Assembly (NCBI GenBank): GCA_965277075.1
Contig: OZ255707.1
Location: 1,178,001-1,242,000, forward strand
DNA length: 64,000 nt
DNA from: Lustribacter sp965277075
Lineage (GTDB): Bacteria; Vulcanimicrobiota; Vulcanimicrobiia; Vulcanimicrobiales; Vulcanimicrobiaceae
Direction: 5' to 3'
Shown here: positions 16,745-25,797 of the stretch, one piece after another
Numbering within the stretch: position 1 is the first letter of the stretch
Layout: the number at the start of each line of letters is the position of its first letter
Made by a program: the position numbers and the translations under genes
The notes under the pieces: model-generated
What the model was told of the DNA's origin: nothing
Databases searched by the model: none
The model's input: the letters and a program-made list of their open reading frames with translations, nothing else

Positions 16745-17428
16745 TTACTGCGCGTCGTGGAAGATCAAACCGAGCGTGACGCGTTGACCTGACCGGACCG
16801 TCGAGACACCGTGACGAAACGCCGAGCGGCCGCCGCGATCGTTGGGCCGCTGAACGTTCGGAAAGACGACGGCGTCACCGAGCCCCAGCGGCACGACGTG
16901 CGGCACGCTTTGCCGGCGCGGCTTGGACTCGACGAGCGTGAACTCGCCGCCGGTAAAGTCGCGTTCGGGCGCGTTCAGGAGAACCGTCGCCTGAAACGGG
17001 AACGCGATCGCGCCGTACGTGTCCTGGTGCAGCGCGTTGAAGTCGCCGGCTTCGTATCGCAAGAGGAGCGGCGTCGGACGCGCTTGTCCCGCGTCGCGAC
17101 AGCGCGCGAGCATCGCGTCGAGGGCGAGCGGATAGCGCTCCGTTCGCCCCAGTCGCGCAGCCCACGCATTCGCCGTTTCGACGACCGCCGCGTAGAGCCG
17201 GCGCCGCAATTCGGCGACCGTCGCGGGAAGCGGATACGCGAAGTAGCGATACGTGCCGCGGCCGTAGCCGTGGCGCTCCATCACGATCGTGTTGCGAAAC
17301 GCTGCGTCGTCGTCGAAGGACGCGCGCAGCGCGGCACAGCCGGCCGGATCGAGAACGTGCGGAACGATCGCGTATCCGCACGCGTCGAGCTCACGGCGAA
17401 CGGCCGTCGGGTCGAGCATCGCCGTCAT
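16745..17428 (-). CDS. 2-oxoglutarate/Fe(II) oxygenase, coupled to ada
   Basis: 227 residues. The jelly-roll iron site is visible as H-x-D in ALHQDTYGAIAFPF and a distal His in AFRHGVSTVRSGQRVTLGLIF, with the Arg that binds 2-oxoglutarate following. It resembles the small uncharacterised prolyl-hydroxylase-like group (COG3826-like). The ATG at 17428 overlaps the TGA of ada (ATGA), so the two are co-translated. An AlkB-like role in alkylation repair would fit the neighbour, but this protein is not clearly AlkB and the substrate is unknown. It may start at 17419 instead. Confidence 0.8.
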   Translation of the reverse strand: MTAMLDPTAVRRELDACGYAIVPHVLDPAGCAALRASFDDDAAFRNTIVMERHGYGRGTYRYFAYPLPATVAELRRRLYAAVVETANAWAARLGRTERYPLALDAMLARCRDAGQARPTPLLLRYEAGDFNALHQDTYGAIAFPFQATVLLNAPERDFTGGEFTLVESKPRRQSVPHVVPLGLGDAVVFPNVQRPNDRGGRSAFRHGVSTVRSGQRVTLGLIFHDAQ

Positions 17429-18465
17429 GCCGAGGCGCGTTCGAGATCGATCAGGCGGCGCTTGCGCTCGGCTCCCCAGCGATAGCCGCTCGCCGTGCCG
17501 TCGCGTGCGACGACGCGGTGACACGGGATCAGAAGCGCGACCGGATTCGTCGCACAGGCGCGCGCAACTGCGCGAGTGGCCTTCGGGTCGCCGAGTGCGC
17601 GCGCCAGTTCGCCGTACGACGTCGTCGTACCGGGCGCGAGCCGCCGCAGCGCGTCCCATACGCGCGCCTGAAACGCTGTCGCGCGAACGTCGAGCGGCAA
17701 CGCCGGCCACGGTCCTTGCGCAGCGAGATAACGTACCAGCGCGGACGTCGCCGATTCCAACCGATCGTCGGCACGCTCGAGCGTGGCCGACGGAAATTCG
17801 CGCCGCAGGCCACCCTCGAGGATCGCGAGATCGTCGCCGAGTGCAACGCGCGCGATGCCGCGTTGGGTCGTCGCGACGAGCACGAGCCCGAGTGTCGATT
17901 CGACGACACCGTACACGATCGTGGCGCCCGCGGCACCGGCACGATACCGTGCGGGCGTCATGCCGAGTGTCGTCGTCCCGCCGTCGTACACGCGCGAACC
18001 GGAGCCGAAACCGCTCGCGTACGTCGCGTCGGTCACGCTCGACCCCGAACGCAGCGCATCGCGCAAGCGCCGTTCGCGCGCCGCGGCCGCATAGGCCCGT
18101 GGCGACACGCCGTACGCCGCGGTGAAGGCACGTTGCAGATGCGCCCGGCTCACACCAACCTGCGCCGCGAGATCGTCGAGCGACACGCGCTCTTCACTCG
18201 AATCGAGCAGCTCGCGGGCGCCGGCGAGCCATGCCGGGAGCGGCGCGCCGGCGGCTCGATCGGGATGACAGCGTTTGCACGCGCGAAAGCCGGCCGCACG
18301 CGCGGCCTCCGGCGTCGTGAAGAACGCGACGTTCCTCTGCAGCGGCAAGCGGCTTTTGCAAACCGGACGGCAATACACGCCGGTGGTCCGGACACCGTAC
18401 CAAAAAATGCCGTCGAAGGCCGTGTCGCGAGCGGTAAGAGCCGCGTAGTAGGTCGTGTTCATCAT
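17425..18465 (-). CDS. ada: Bifunctional Ada: methyl-phosphotriester/O6-methylguanine-DNA methyltransferase and regulator
   Basis: 346 residues with all three Ada modules. The N-terminal zinc domain has four cysteines in GVYCRPVCKSR and FRACKRCHPD; the first accepts a methyl from phosphotriesters. An AraC-type helix-turn-helix follows (SLDDLAAQVGVSRAHLQRAF), then the Ogt domain with the methyl-acceptor motif IPCHRVV and ALGDPKATRAVARACATNP. It repairs alkylated DNA and, once methylated, activates its own promoter. Two adjacent ATG codons are possible starts. The 2OG oxygenase gene is coupled behind it. Confidence 0.95.
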   Translation of the reverse strand: MMNTTYYAALTARDTAFDGIFWYGVRTTGVYCRPVCKSRLPLQRNVAFFTTPEAARAAGFRACKRCHPDRAAGAPLPAWLAGARELLDSSEERVSLDDLAAQVGVSRAHLQRAFTAAYGVSPRAYAAAARERRLRDALRSGSSVTDATYASGFGSGSRVYDGGTTTLGMTPARYRAGAAGATIVYGVVESTLGLVLVATTQRGIARVALGDDLAILEGGLRREFPSATLERADDRLESATSALVRYLAAQGPWPALPLDVRATAFQARVWDALRRLAPGTTTSYGELARALGDPKATRAVARACATNPVALLIPCHRVVARDGTASGYRWGAERKRRLIDLERASA

Positions 18466-18525
18466 GCGCCAATCATGCGGGACGCGACGGCTTCGCCGCC
18501 ACCCGGATCGTGCGCTGCAATTCCG

Positions 18526-19497
18526 TTACGGGAAAGCGGCGAGAAGTTCGCCGGCCGGAAACACCGCTTTGAGGGTGCCGTATTTCGCGGCGGCGTTGAT
18601 GTCCGGCTGGATCTCGTCCGACGTGACGCGATCGCCGTAGGTCGCGCGCGTGATGCTTTGAATTTGCTGCGGCGTCACGTGCGTGTACTTGGCGAGAATA
18701 TCGGCTGACGCACGACGATGCGAGTTCGCCCACATCGCCGTCTCGCGCATCGCGGTGACGAACGCCTTTGCCGTGGCCGGATGTTTGCCGATCCAGTCCG
18801 TGGTCGTGAACCACACGGACGGCACGAAGCGGTGCGCGAGCGCATCGAACGAAAGGCCGATCACACGCAGCGTATCTTCCGGCTTGCCGAGGAGCGGATC
18901 GCCAGTCGCATCGAGCGATGCGGCATCGACGCGACCGGCCTCGAGTGCCGCTTTCATTTCGCCGAACGGCAACTCGACGAACTTGACCGATTTTACGTCG
19001 CCGCCGTTTTTGTCGATCCACTGACGCGCCGCGATGTCCGCGATGTTATTGAGCCCGATCACGGCGACGATCTTGCCGTTGAGATCGCGTGCGTTTTGAA
19101 TGCTCGACGACTTCTTGACCGTCATGATGCCGGCCGTCGGCGCATCGTGCAAATGCAGATTTGCCGGCGCCAAGATCGTAACGGGGAGACCGTGCGAATG
19201 CGCGAGCGCGAGCGAAACGACGTTCGAATAGCCGACATCGGCCGCGCCCGAGATCACGGCGGCCGAGATGGCGCCGCCGTTGGTGAACGGTGCGAAGGTC
19301 GCTTCGATGCCGTTCTTCTTGAAAAACCCCATGTCGGCGGCGTAGTAGGCTTCGCCCGAGATGTCGCTCGGAATAGCGGCGATGCTGACCGGCGCGAGCG
19401 CCTGCGCGCTCGCCGTCCGCGGAAACGACGCGATGCTACCGGACGATCCGGCGATCAGCAGGCCTCGGACGAACGTGCGGCGCGTTGAGACGGTCAT
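18526..19497 (-). CDS. ABC transporter substrate-binding protein, NMT1/TauA type, predicted Tat substrate
   Basis: 323 residues. The ATG at 19497 has a clean AGGAG six bases upstream. The signal STRRTFVRGLLIAGSSGSIA carries a twin arginine. The mature part shows VSIAAIPSDISGEAYYAADMGFF and ISGAADVGYSNVVSLA, the NMT1 fold. It is the last gene of the molybdenum hydroxylase cluster beginning near 25.8 kb and follows the MFS gene by 8 bases. No dedicated permease is nearby; it may use the SsuBC-type complex at 10.8-12.4 kb. Confidence 0.87.
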   Translation of the reverse strand: MTVSTRRTFVRGLLIAGSSGSIASFPRTASAQALAPVSIAAIPSDISGEAYYAADMGFFKKNGIEATFAPFTNGGAISAAVISGAADVGYSNVVSLALAHSHGLPVTILAPANLHLHDAPTAGIMTVKKSSSIQNARDLNGKIVAVIGLNNIADIAARQWIDKNGGDVKSVKFVELPFGEMKAALEAGRVDAASLDATGDPLLGKPEDTLRVIGLSFDALAHRFVPSVWFTTTDWIGKHPATAKAFVTAMRETAMWANSHRRASADILAKYTHVTPQQIQSITRATYGDRVTSDEIQPDINAAAKYGTLKAVFPAGELLAAFP

Positions 19498-19505
19498 AGG
19501 TTCTC

Positions 19506-20894
19506 CTAATCCGGCAGCGGACGCCCTCGTGTTTCCGGAAAGAACGGCGCCGCGAGCAAACCAAGTAGATAGATCGTACCGATCGTCGTTGCGGCAATAC
19601 CGTAGCCGCCGAACCGCGTGATGAGCGAACCGGCGAACACCGGTCCGAAGCACGCGACGAAGCGCGGTGCGTTGAAGACGAACGAGATCGCCGTCGCACG
19701 CATGCGCGTCGGGTACACTTCCGGCAACCAGACCGGCATCCATGTATACTGCCCGTTGGTGAAAAACGCGTTAACCGCGCAGAGAACCAGCACGATCGAT
19801 AGCGGCTGCGCCCATAAGAACAGTGCGGGCGTCAAGACCAGCGAGAGCGCAAAGTACACCATCGTCGTGCGACGCCGGCCCAACGCGTCGGCGAAAAAGC
19901 CGAGCGACGCGTAACCGAGAATGCCGCCGGCATTGTAGGCGATGCCCCCGATCGCCGCCCACTGCGCCGCCGGGAGACCGCGTTGCGCGGCGATCGAGCC
20001 GACGAATAGCGGCACCCACGTGGAAATGCCCCACCAGCCGACGGTCGTCGTCAGCGACATCGCAAGCGCGATCCACGTCAAGCGGGCGTAGCGCGGTTCG
20101 CGAAAGAGCTCGGCCAACGTGAACCTCGTGAGCCGTTCGTCCGCGGCGTCGAGCCGGCGCCCATCTGCCTTCGCCGCCATCGCGGCGCGGCGGGCGCGAT
20201 CGGCTTCTTTCCAACGTTCCGGTTCCTCGATGCCGCGTCGAATCCACAGTGTCGCGAGCGCGGGAACGATGCCGACGAGAAACATCCAGCGCCACGCGTC
20301 GCCGCCGTGCGGCGCGAGAACGAGCCAGATGGCCGAAGCGAGAAAAAAGCCGATGCCGAGACCGCACTGCATGAGGCCCGCGCCTTTCCCGCGCGCGCCG
20401 TCCGGCCACATCTCCGCCATCATCGCCGTACCGGTGCCCCACTCCGATCCGAGCGCGAGGCCGACGCACAAGCGCAAAACGGCGAACGACGTCCACGACC
20501 ACGCGGCAGCCGTCAGCCCGGTCAGCACCGAGTACGCGAGGATCGCGCCGATCATCACACGTTTGCGTCCGAAGTAGTCCGAGAGCACACCGCCGGCGAT
20601 GCCGCCGATCGCCCAGCCGAGCAGCGTGATGCCGATCGTCGCACCGGCGTAGAGCGGGACCTCCGCGCGTTGCGCCGGTGCGAGAAATTCACGGAGCGCG
20701 AATCCGACGGTGAGGATCAACGCGTAGGTTTCGTATCCGTCGAAGAGCCAGCCGAGATTGGCCGCCGCAAGTGTCTTCCAACCGCGCGCGTCGATCGCGC
20801 GGTACCAAGGTCGCGTTATCGTTCGGTTACCGCGCGTTCGGAAGCCGCAGCATGCACCGCGCGGATGATTTCGGGATAAGCCGCGCAGCGGCAC
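19506..20894 (-). CDS. MFS transporter, sugar/aromatic acid:H+ symporter-like
   Basis: About 440-462 residues with twelve predicted helices. Loop motifs are visible: GVLSDYFGRKRVM after helix 2 and GFFADALGRRRTTM after helix 8, and EWGTGTAMMAEMWP in helix 4/5. The pattern resembles the AAHS/metabolite-H+ symporter groups that import aromatic acids. The homologous part starts at WYRAIDARGWKTL, but the only in-frame canonical start is the ATG at 20894, giving 79 bases of overlap with the CoxS gene; an ATA just before the homologous part could be the real start. It likely imports the substrate of the adjacent hydroxylase. Confidence 0.85.
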   Translation of the reverse strand: MPLRGLSRNHPRGACCGFRTRGNRTITRPWYRAIDARGWKTLAAANLGWLFDGYETYALILTVGFALREFLAPAQRAEVPLYAGATIGITLLGWAIGGIAGGVLSDYFGRKRVMIGAILAYSVLTGLTAAAWSWTSFAVLRLCVGLALGSEWGTGTAMMAEMWPDGARGKGAGLMQCGLGIGFFLASAIWLVLAPHGGDAWRWMFLVGIVPALATLWIRRGIEEPERWKEADRARRAAMAAKADGRRLDAADERLTRFTLAELFREPRYARLTWIALAMSLTTTVGWWGISTWVPLFVGSIAAQRGLPAAQWAAIGGIAYNAGGILGYASLGFFADALGRRRTTMVYFALSLVLTPALFLWAQPLSIVLVLCAVNAFFTNGQYTWMPVWLPEVYPTRMRATAISFVFNAPRFVACFGPVFAGSLITRFGGYGIAATTIGTIYLLGLLAAPFFPETRGRPLPD

Positions 20895-21301
20895 AGATTT
20901 CCCGAGAGATAGTGCTTGATCTCATCGTCGGTCGGATTCGGAATGCGCTCCAGCAACTCGCGCGTCATCATGATGAACCCGGGCGTGCAGAAGCCGCACT
21001 GAAAAGCCGACTCATCGAGAAACGCCGCCTGAATCGGATCGAGCGTGTCGCCGGAGGCTAGACTTTCGATCGTTTGGACGTCGCAGCCGTCGAGAAACGG
21101 CGCCAGGAGCAAACAGCCGGAGGCGGCAAGGCCGTCGATGACGATCGTGCAGCAACCGCACAAGCCTTGCGCGCAGCTGATCCGGGCGCCGCTCAGCGCA
21201 AAGTCGCGCTGCAGCAGTTCGATCGCGTTTTCGTTCGGCGCCGCGAGGGCTTCCACGGGACGACCGTTGAGCGTGAAGCGAATCGTCGTTCGCTCCGCCA
21301 T
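20816..21301 (-). CDS. Molybdenum hydroxylase small subunit, 2x[2Fe-2S] (CoxS/XdhC-like), cluster 1
   Basis: 161 residues. The plant-type ferredoxin cluster ligands are C43, C48, C51 in ISCAQGLCGCC plus a later Cys near residue 63; the second cluster is held by QCGFCTPG and GNLCRCAAYPEI. This is the electron-transfer subunit of xanthine dehydrogenase/CO dehydrogenase-like enzymes. Its ATG shares one base with the stop of the large subunit gene (TGATG). The C-terminus is short and ends in TER. Confidence 0.93.
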   Translation of the reverse strand: MAERTTIRFTLNGRPVEALAAPNENAIELLQRDFALSGARISCAQGLCGCCTIVIDGLAASGCLLLAPFLDGCDVQTIESLASGDTLDPIQAAFLDESAFQCGFCTPGFIMMTRELLERIPNPTDDEIKHYLSGNLCRCAAYPEIIRAVHAAASERAVTER

Positions 21302-23640
21302 CAGTCGTCTCCCAACGGCCGGCCCTCGGCCGCGCGGATCGCGCGCAACACGCGTTCCGGTAACAGCGGCATGTCGCGCACGCGAACGCCCGTCGCGTCT
21401 TCGAGCGCGTTCGCGATCGCCGGCGTCACACCGAAAGAACCTGACTCACCGACACCCTTCGCGCCGAACGGAGCGTTCGGATGCGGGTCTTCGATCAGCA
21501 CGGCCGCGATGTCGGACGGAATATCGAGAAAGCTCGGAATCTTGTAATCGGCGAGGCTCGCGTTAACGAGCTGCCCGTTCTCGAACACCATCACTTCGGA
21601 GATGGAAGAGCCGAGTGCCATGATTGCGGCGCCGTTGAGTTGGCGCTCGACGATCGATGGGTTGATCGCACGCCCGACGTCGCCCGCCGTAACGAGTCGA
21701 TCGCACGTGATACGTCCCGTTTCGGTGTCGACTGAAATCTCGACCCCGGCAGCGCCGACCATCCAGAACGGCGTAATGTTCGTCGACTGCCCGTTCTTGT
21801 CGGGCTTCGCGTACGGCGGTTCGAACGAACCGCTCCCGATAACGGTGCCCGCCTGCATACCGAAGCGCGCGACGAAAAGCTCTTTGAACGTCATCGCGTT
21901 GCCCTGTGCGTCGACGACGCGGCCGTCTTCGCACGTCAACGTCTCGGGCGCCGCGTTCAGGTACGTCGCCGCAAGTGCGATCAGTTGCCGGCGCGCGTCG
22001 TCGGCGGCCAGCCGAACGGCGTTGCCCATGTGATACGTCGAGCGCGAGCCGAGCGTTGCCATGTCGTACGGCGTCGCGTCGGTGTCCGAGTGAATGACCG
22101 CGATCGATTCGGTCGGGATGCCGAGCGTTTCCGCGGCGACCTGCGCCATCGCCGTATCGGAACCCTGTCCCATGTCGACCGTCGCCGTCGCGAGCGTCGC
22201 GCTGCCGTCGGCCGCAACGGTCACGAGTGCGACCGACGTCGTCGGCGAAATCGATGCCTTGAGCCCGACCGCGACACCGCGACCGCGCTTGATCGTCCCG
22301 GTCCCGCGATCGAACGCGTCACTCCAATTGAGTTGAGCGGCAACGCTCTCGACGCACTCGACGATCTTGGCGTTGTGCATGATCGTCCCGGTCGCGTGCG
22401 GCCGGCCTTCACGGAGCAGGTTCTTCAGCCGGAACTGCACCGCATCCATCCCGAGACCGCGCGCGATCATATCGGCTTGGCTTTCGTACGCCCAGACGAG
22501 TTGCGGGATGCCGAAGCCGCGGAACGCGCCGGCCGGCGGGAGATTCGTGTACACCGCGTACGAGTCGAGCGCGACGTTCTCGATATCATACGGTCCGGCG
22601 GCCGTGAAACCCGATTTTTGCGTCACGCGCGGACCGATGTCGGCGAACGCGCCGCCATTCCAATACGTTTCGACCGCGCGCGCGACGATCGTACCGTCGT
22701 TCGTCACGCCGGTCTTCATGCGTACCGTCGTGCCGTGTTTGGTGATCGTGTAGAACTGCTCTTCCATCGTGAGCCCGATGCGCACCGGCCGGCGCACGAG
22801 CAGCGTGCAGACCGCGACGAGCGCTTCGAGCTTGATGTACAGCTTGGCGCCGAAACCGCCGCCGAGAAAGGCCGCGCGTACGCGGACCTTGTTCTCCGGC
22901 CAGCCCAGCATCCGGCTCACTTCCATGCGAACGAACGACGGGCTTTGCGATGCCGTGTGAATCGTGAGTTCGTGTCCCGAGCGCGTTTCGGCAACGGTCA
23001 CCATCGGCTCGAGCGGCGTGTGCATGACCTGGCCCGACGTGAACGTGTCGTCGAATATCCGGTCCGCCCGCGCGAAGCCCGCGTCGATGTCGCCGTGGCG
23101 CACCTGCGCGTCGAGCGCGATGTTCGTATCGTGTTTGCCTTGCAAATGCTTGAGGTCGGCGAACGTGCCGGCCGGCTTGAGAATATCATGCACGATCGGC
23201 GCACCCGGCTGGGCCGCGCGCACTTCGTCGAACACCGGCTCCAGCTCGTCGTACGCGACGTCGACGAGATCTGCGCCGTCATCGGCAACGTGCGGATCGG
23301 TCGCGAGGACGACGGCGACCGGCTCGCCGACATGATGCACCTTGCCGATGGCGAGCACCGGCTGGTCGTGAAACGCCGGGCCGTAATACGGCTCCGGAAC
23401 GAGCGCGAGCACGTCTTCGCCGGTAATGACGGCATGCACGCCCGCCAAATCGCGCGCCGCTTGCGTATCGATCGACAGGATACGCGCGTGCGGCACGGTG
23501 CTGCGAACAATTTTTCCGTACAGCATGCCGGGTAGCCGCAGATGGTGGATGTATTCGACGGTGCCGGTGACTTTCTGCACGCCTTCGAGACGCGGAACCG
23601 AGCGCGAAACTTCGCGCAGCTCCGGACGAACGGTTTGCAT
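21301..23640 (-). CDS. Molybdenum hydroxylase large subunit (xanthine dehydrogenase/CoxL family), cluster 1
   Basis: 779 residues. The two molybdopterin domains are recognisable: SVPRLEGVQKVTG and FLGGGFGAKLYIKLEALVA (Mo-cofactor contact), AFRGFGIPQLVWAYESQ, TVDMGQGSDTAMAQVAAE and the catalytic Glu in GAKGVGESGSFGVTPA. The CO-dehydrogenase active-site loop with its selenated Cys (VAYRCSFR) is not seen; AFRGFG stands in its place, so this is a hydroxylase of N-heterocycles, purines or aromatic aldehydes rather than CO dehydrogenase. It is clustered with FAD, Fe-S and CoxG subunits. Confidence 0.92.
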   Translation of the reverse strand: MQTVRPELREVSRSVPRLEGVQKVTGTVEYIHHLRLPGMLYGKIVRSTVPHARILSIDTQAARDLAGVHAVITGEDVLALVPEPYYGPAFHDQPVLAIGKVHHVGEPVAVVLATDPHVADDGADLVDVAYDELEPVFDEVRAAQPGAPIVHDILKPAGTFADLKHLQGKHDTNIALDAQVRHGDIDAGFARADRIFDDTFTSGQVMHTPLEPMVTVAETRSGHELTIHTASQSPSFVRMEVSRMLGWPENKVRVRAAFLGGGFGAKLYIKLEALVAVCTLLVRRPVRIGLTMEEQFYTITKHGTTVRMKTGVTNDGTIVARAVETYWNGGAFADIGPRVTQKSGFTAAGPYDIENVALDSYAVYTNLPPAGAFRGFGIPQLVWAYESQADMIARGLGMDAVQFRLKNLLREGRPHATGTIMHNAKIVECVESVAAQLNWSDAFDRGTGTIKRGRGVAVGLKASISPTTSVALVTVAADGSATLATATVDMGQGSDTAMAQVAAETLGIPTESIAVIHSDTDATPYDMATLGSRSTYHMGNAVRLAADDARRQLIALAATYLNAAPETLTCEDGRVVDAQGNAMTFKELFVARFGMQAGTVIGSGSFEPPYAKPDKNGQSTNITPFWMVGAAGVEISVDTETGRITCDRLVTAGDVGRAINPSIVERQLNGAAIMALGSSISEVMVFENGQLVNASLADYKIPSFLDIPSDIAAVLIEDPHPNAPFGAKGVGESGSFGVTPAIANALEDATGVRVRDMPLLPERVLRAIRAAEGRPLGDD

Positions 23641-24503
23641 CAGCGATCCTCTCCGTCGGTCGCGCGCGCCAGCGCGCGCGCCACGAAAACGCGGACCATC
23701 TCGCGCTTGTACGGGCGCGAACCCCGTACGTCGGCGATCGGATCGACGTCCGCCGCCGCCGCGAGCGCGGCATCCGCAAATGCGCGAGCGTCGCGCGATC
23801 CGGTGAGCACCGCTTCGGCCGCCCTCATGCGCGTCGGGCGCACGGTGGCACCGCCGACCACGACGCGAGCCTCCTCGACCGTGTCGCCGTCACGTCGTAA
23901 CCAAACGGCCACGCCGACCGCCGGCCAATCGTCGGCCGAGAGGGCCGTAAATTTCGCGTATGCTGCACGCGCGCCGGCCGGCTGCACCGGAACGTGGAGC
24001 TCCGCGATCAACTCATCGCCGGCGAGCGACGTCTCGTAATACCCGGTGATCAGATCTTCCATCTGAACCCAGCGTTCGCAGCGCGGCGAACGCACGCGAA
24101 CGCGCGCACCGAGCGTCACCAGAATCGGCGGCAGATCCATATGCGGATCCCCGTGAGCGAGATGGCCGCCGATCGTGGCCATGTTGCGCACGCGGACGTT
24201 CGAAAGCGCGTGTAACGCACGCGCGAGCACGGGCTCGGAAATGGCCAAGACCGGTGACCGCTCGAGTTCGGTCAGCGTCGTCAGCGCGCCGATGCGCAGA
24301 CTGCCGTCGCCCTCGACGTGCACGCCGCGCAGTTCGCCGTCGAGACGGCGTAAGCTCACGAGGCGTGTCGGACGAAAGATGCGCGATTGCAACAGCAACG
24401 AAAGCGCGGTGCCGCCGGCGATCGGGCGTACGCCCGAATCCTCGGGATCGAGCAGTGCGAGCGCGTCGTCGAGCGTCGCCGGTTCGAGCAGTTCGTAACT
24501 CAC
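23640..24503 (-). CDS. Molybdenum hydroxylase FAD-binding subunit (CoxM-like), cluster 1
   Basis: 287 residues. The FAD motif PIAGGTALSLLLQ and the second motif NMATIGGHLAHGDPHMDLPP are typical of the vanillyl-alcohol-oxidase-like FAD domain in CoxM/XdhB. It passes electrons from the Fe-S clusters to the final acceptor. Its stop overlaps the large-subunit start (TGATG) and its start overlaps the CoxG stop (ATGA), so the three are tightly coupled. Confidence 0.92.
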   Translation of the reverse strand: MSYELLEPATLDDALALLDPEDSGVRPIAGGTALSLLLQSRIFRPTRLVSLRRLDGELRGVHVEGDGSLRIGALTTLTELERSPVLAISEPVLARALHALSNVRVRNMATIGGHLAHGDPHMDLPPILVTLGARVRVRSPRCERWVQMEDLITGYYETSLAGDELIAELHVPVQPAGARAAYAKFTALSADDWPAVGVAVWLRRDGDTVEEARVVVGGATVRPTRMRAAEAVLTGSRDARAFADAALAAAADVDPIADVRGSRPYKREMVRVFVARALARATDGEDR

Positions 24504-24964
24504 GCGTTTGCCGCCGCGTCGGCCTCGATCGCAGCCTGCACGTTCGCGCCGAATTTTTTGCTCAGCTCATCGCTCTTCGCGCGGAACACCGGCTGGCCGA
24601 TTCCGCCGAGCCGTCCGCCGAGGCTCATATCCACCGAATACGCCACGCGCGTTTGCGCCGCATCGACCGCCGCGAGCCGCAGCGCTGCCGTCGCGGTCAG
24701 CCGTCCGCCGAGGCCGGGCGCGTTGCCGCTCACCGCTGCGTCGATCGCTTCCGGCGCCTCGATCTTCGTCAGTTCCACCGTCACGTCGAACTTGACCGAG
24801 ATCGGTCCGACTTTGTTGCTCAACGTCGCCGCGTAACGGTTCGGGCCGACCTCGCGCAAATTCTCGCAGCCCGGAATACAGGTCGCGATGCGATACGGAT
24901 CGCTGATGAACGCGAACGCATGGTCGCGTGGAACCAAGACCGTGAATTCACCGCTGGTTTGCAA
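24500..24964 (-). CDS. CoxG-like SRPBCC protein, cluster 1 (TTG start)
   Basis: 154 residues. No ATG or GTG is available; the TTG at 24964 gives LQTSGEFTVLVPRDHAFAFI, which aligns with the normal first strand of CoxG (SGEF.V..PR...F). The core has DPYRIATCIPGCENLREVG, the CoxG signature. CoxG helps mature or anchor molybdenum hydroxylases at the membrane. Reading further upstream gives sequence antisense-like in composition and inside the hydrolase gene. The TTG start overlaps the hydrolase end by 17 bases. Confidence 0.82.
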   Translation of the reverse strand: MQTSGEFTVLVPRDHAFAFISDPYRIATCIPGCENLREVGPNRYAATLSNKVGPISVKFDVTVELTKIEAPEAIDAAVSGNAPGLGGRLTATAALRLAAVDAAQTRVAYSVDMSLGGRLGGIGQPVFRAKSDELSKKFGANVQAAIEADAAANA

Positions 24965-25790
24965 CCGCGGTTCCTTCCGATCGCACGACGAGCGTGCGAA
25001 CGAGTTCCGCGATTCGTTCCGGGATTTCGATGATCGTGAGATGCCGGACGTTCGAGACCACGGACAGACGCGCGCCCGGAATGCCGCGCTCGAGTTCACG
25101 CGACATGTCGACCGGTGTCGCGTAGTCTTCCTGACCGACCAGCACTTCGGCCGGAACGCCGATGCTCGCGAGATACGAGCGTCCGTCAAACGCGCCGAGC
25201 ATCCCGCATAAGGCTTCGTACGCCGTGAGATCGGTGCGCAAAAAAATGTCCTTCGACCGGGCGACGACGTCAGGGTGTGCTTCGCGGAAGCCATCGCTGA
25301 ACCAACGCGTCACTTGGAAGCCGACCATCGACGCAAAGCCGTCGATTGCCGCTTTCTTGGCACGCTCGTTCCACGTGGCCGGCGCATCGATACCATACCA
25401 CGCCGTCGTGTCCACCAGTCCGAGCGCGCGCACCATCTTCGGATACCGGTGCACGAACTCGATCGCGATGCTGCCGCCCATCGACGCACCGAGCACGATC
25501 GCGTCGCTCCAGCCCACCCCGGCGAGCAGGTCGGCGAGATCGTCGGCGAATTGCGACGCGGAATAGGGCCCCGGCGGCTTCGACGATTCGCCGTGACCGC
25601 GTGCGTCGTAGAAGAGAACGTCGACGTCGGGTAGCTGCGCGATGAGCGGCGCCCAAATACTGCGGTCCATCGCCAGAGAATGAACGAGCACGAGGCGCGG
25701 CGCGCCGGCGTGGCCGGCTTCGCGGATCGTGTACGAAAGCTGCGCGCCGTCGCGCGTGTGAACGGTTCCGCTGCAAGGTTCGCTCGGCAT
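24948..25790 (-). CDS. Alpha/beta hydrolase (3-oxoadipate enol-lactonase-like)
   Basis: About 280 residues. The oxyanion strand LVLVHSLAMDRSIW, nucleophile elbow LGASMGGSIA (Ser), acid region VLVGQEDYATP (Asp) and NVRHLTIIEIPERI (His) make a complete triad. The layout resembles enol-lactone hydrolases such as PcaD. The ATG at 25790 is preferred to an ATG nine codons upstream because a TTGACA/TACGCT promoter would place the transcript start just before 25790. It is the first gene of the molybdenum hydroxylase operon and may open a ring or hydrolyse an ester after hydroxylation. Confidence 0.85.
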   Translation of the reverse strand: MPSEPCSGTVHTRDGAQLSYTIREAGHAGAPRLVLVHSLAMDRSIWAPLIAQLPDVDVLFYDARGHGESSKPPGPYSASQFADDLADLLAGVGWSDAIVLGASMGGSIAIEFVHRYPKMVRALGLVDTTAWYGIDAPATWNERAKKAAIDGFASMVGFQVTRWFSDGFREAHPDVVARSKDIFLRTDLTAYEALCGMLGAFDGRSYLASIGVPAEVLVGQEDYATPVDMSRELERGIPGARLSVVSNVRHLTIIEIPERIAELVRTLVVRSEGTAVANQR

Positions 25791-25797
25791 CAGCGCG

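Noticed and set aside
21301..23640. Carbon monoxide dehydrogenase (CoxL form I) for trace-gas oxidation
   Set aside because: The active-site Cys loop typical of form I CoxL is not present; AFRGFG occupies that place, as in other molybdenum hydroxylases.
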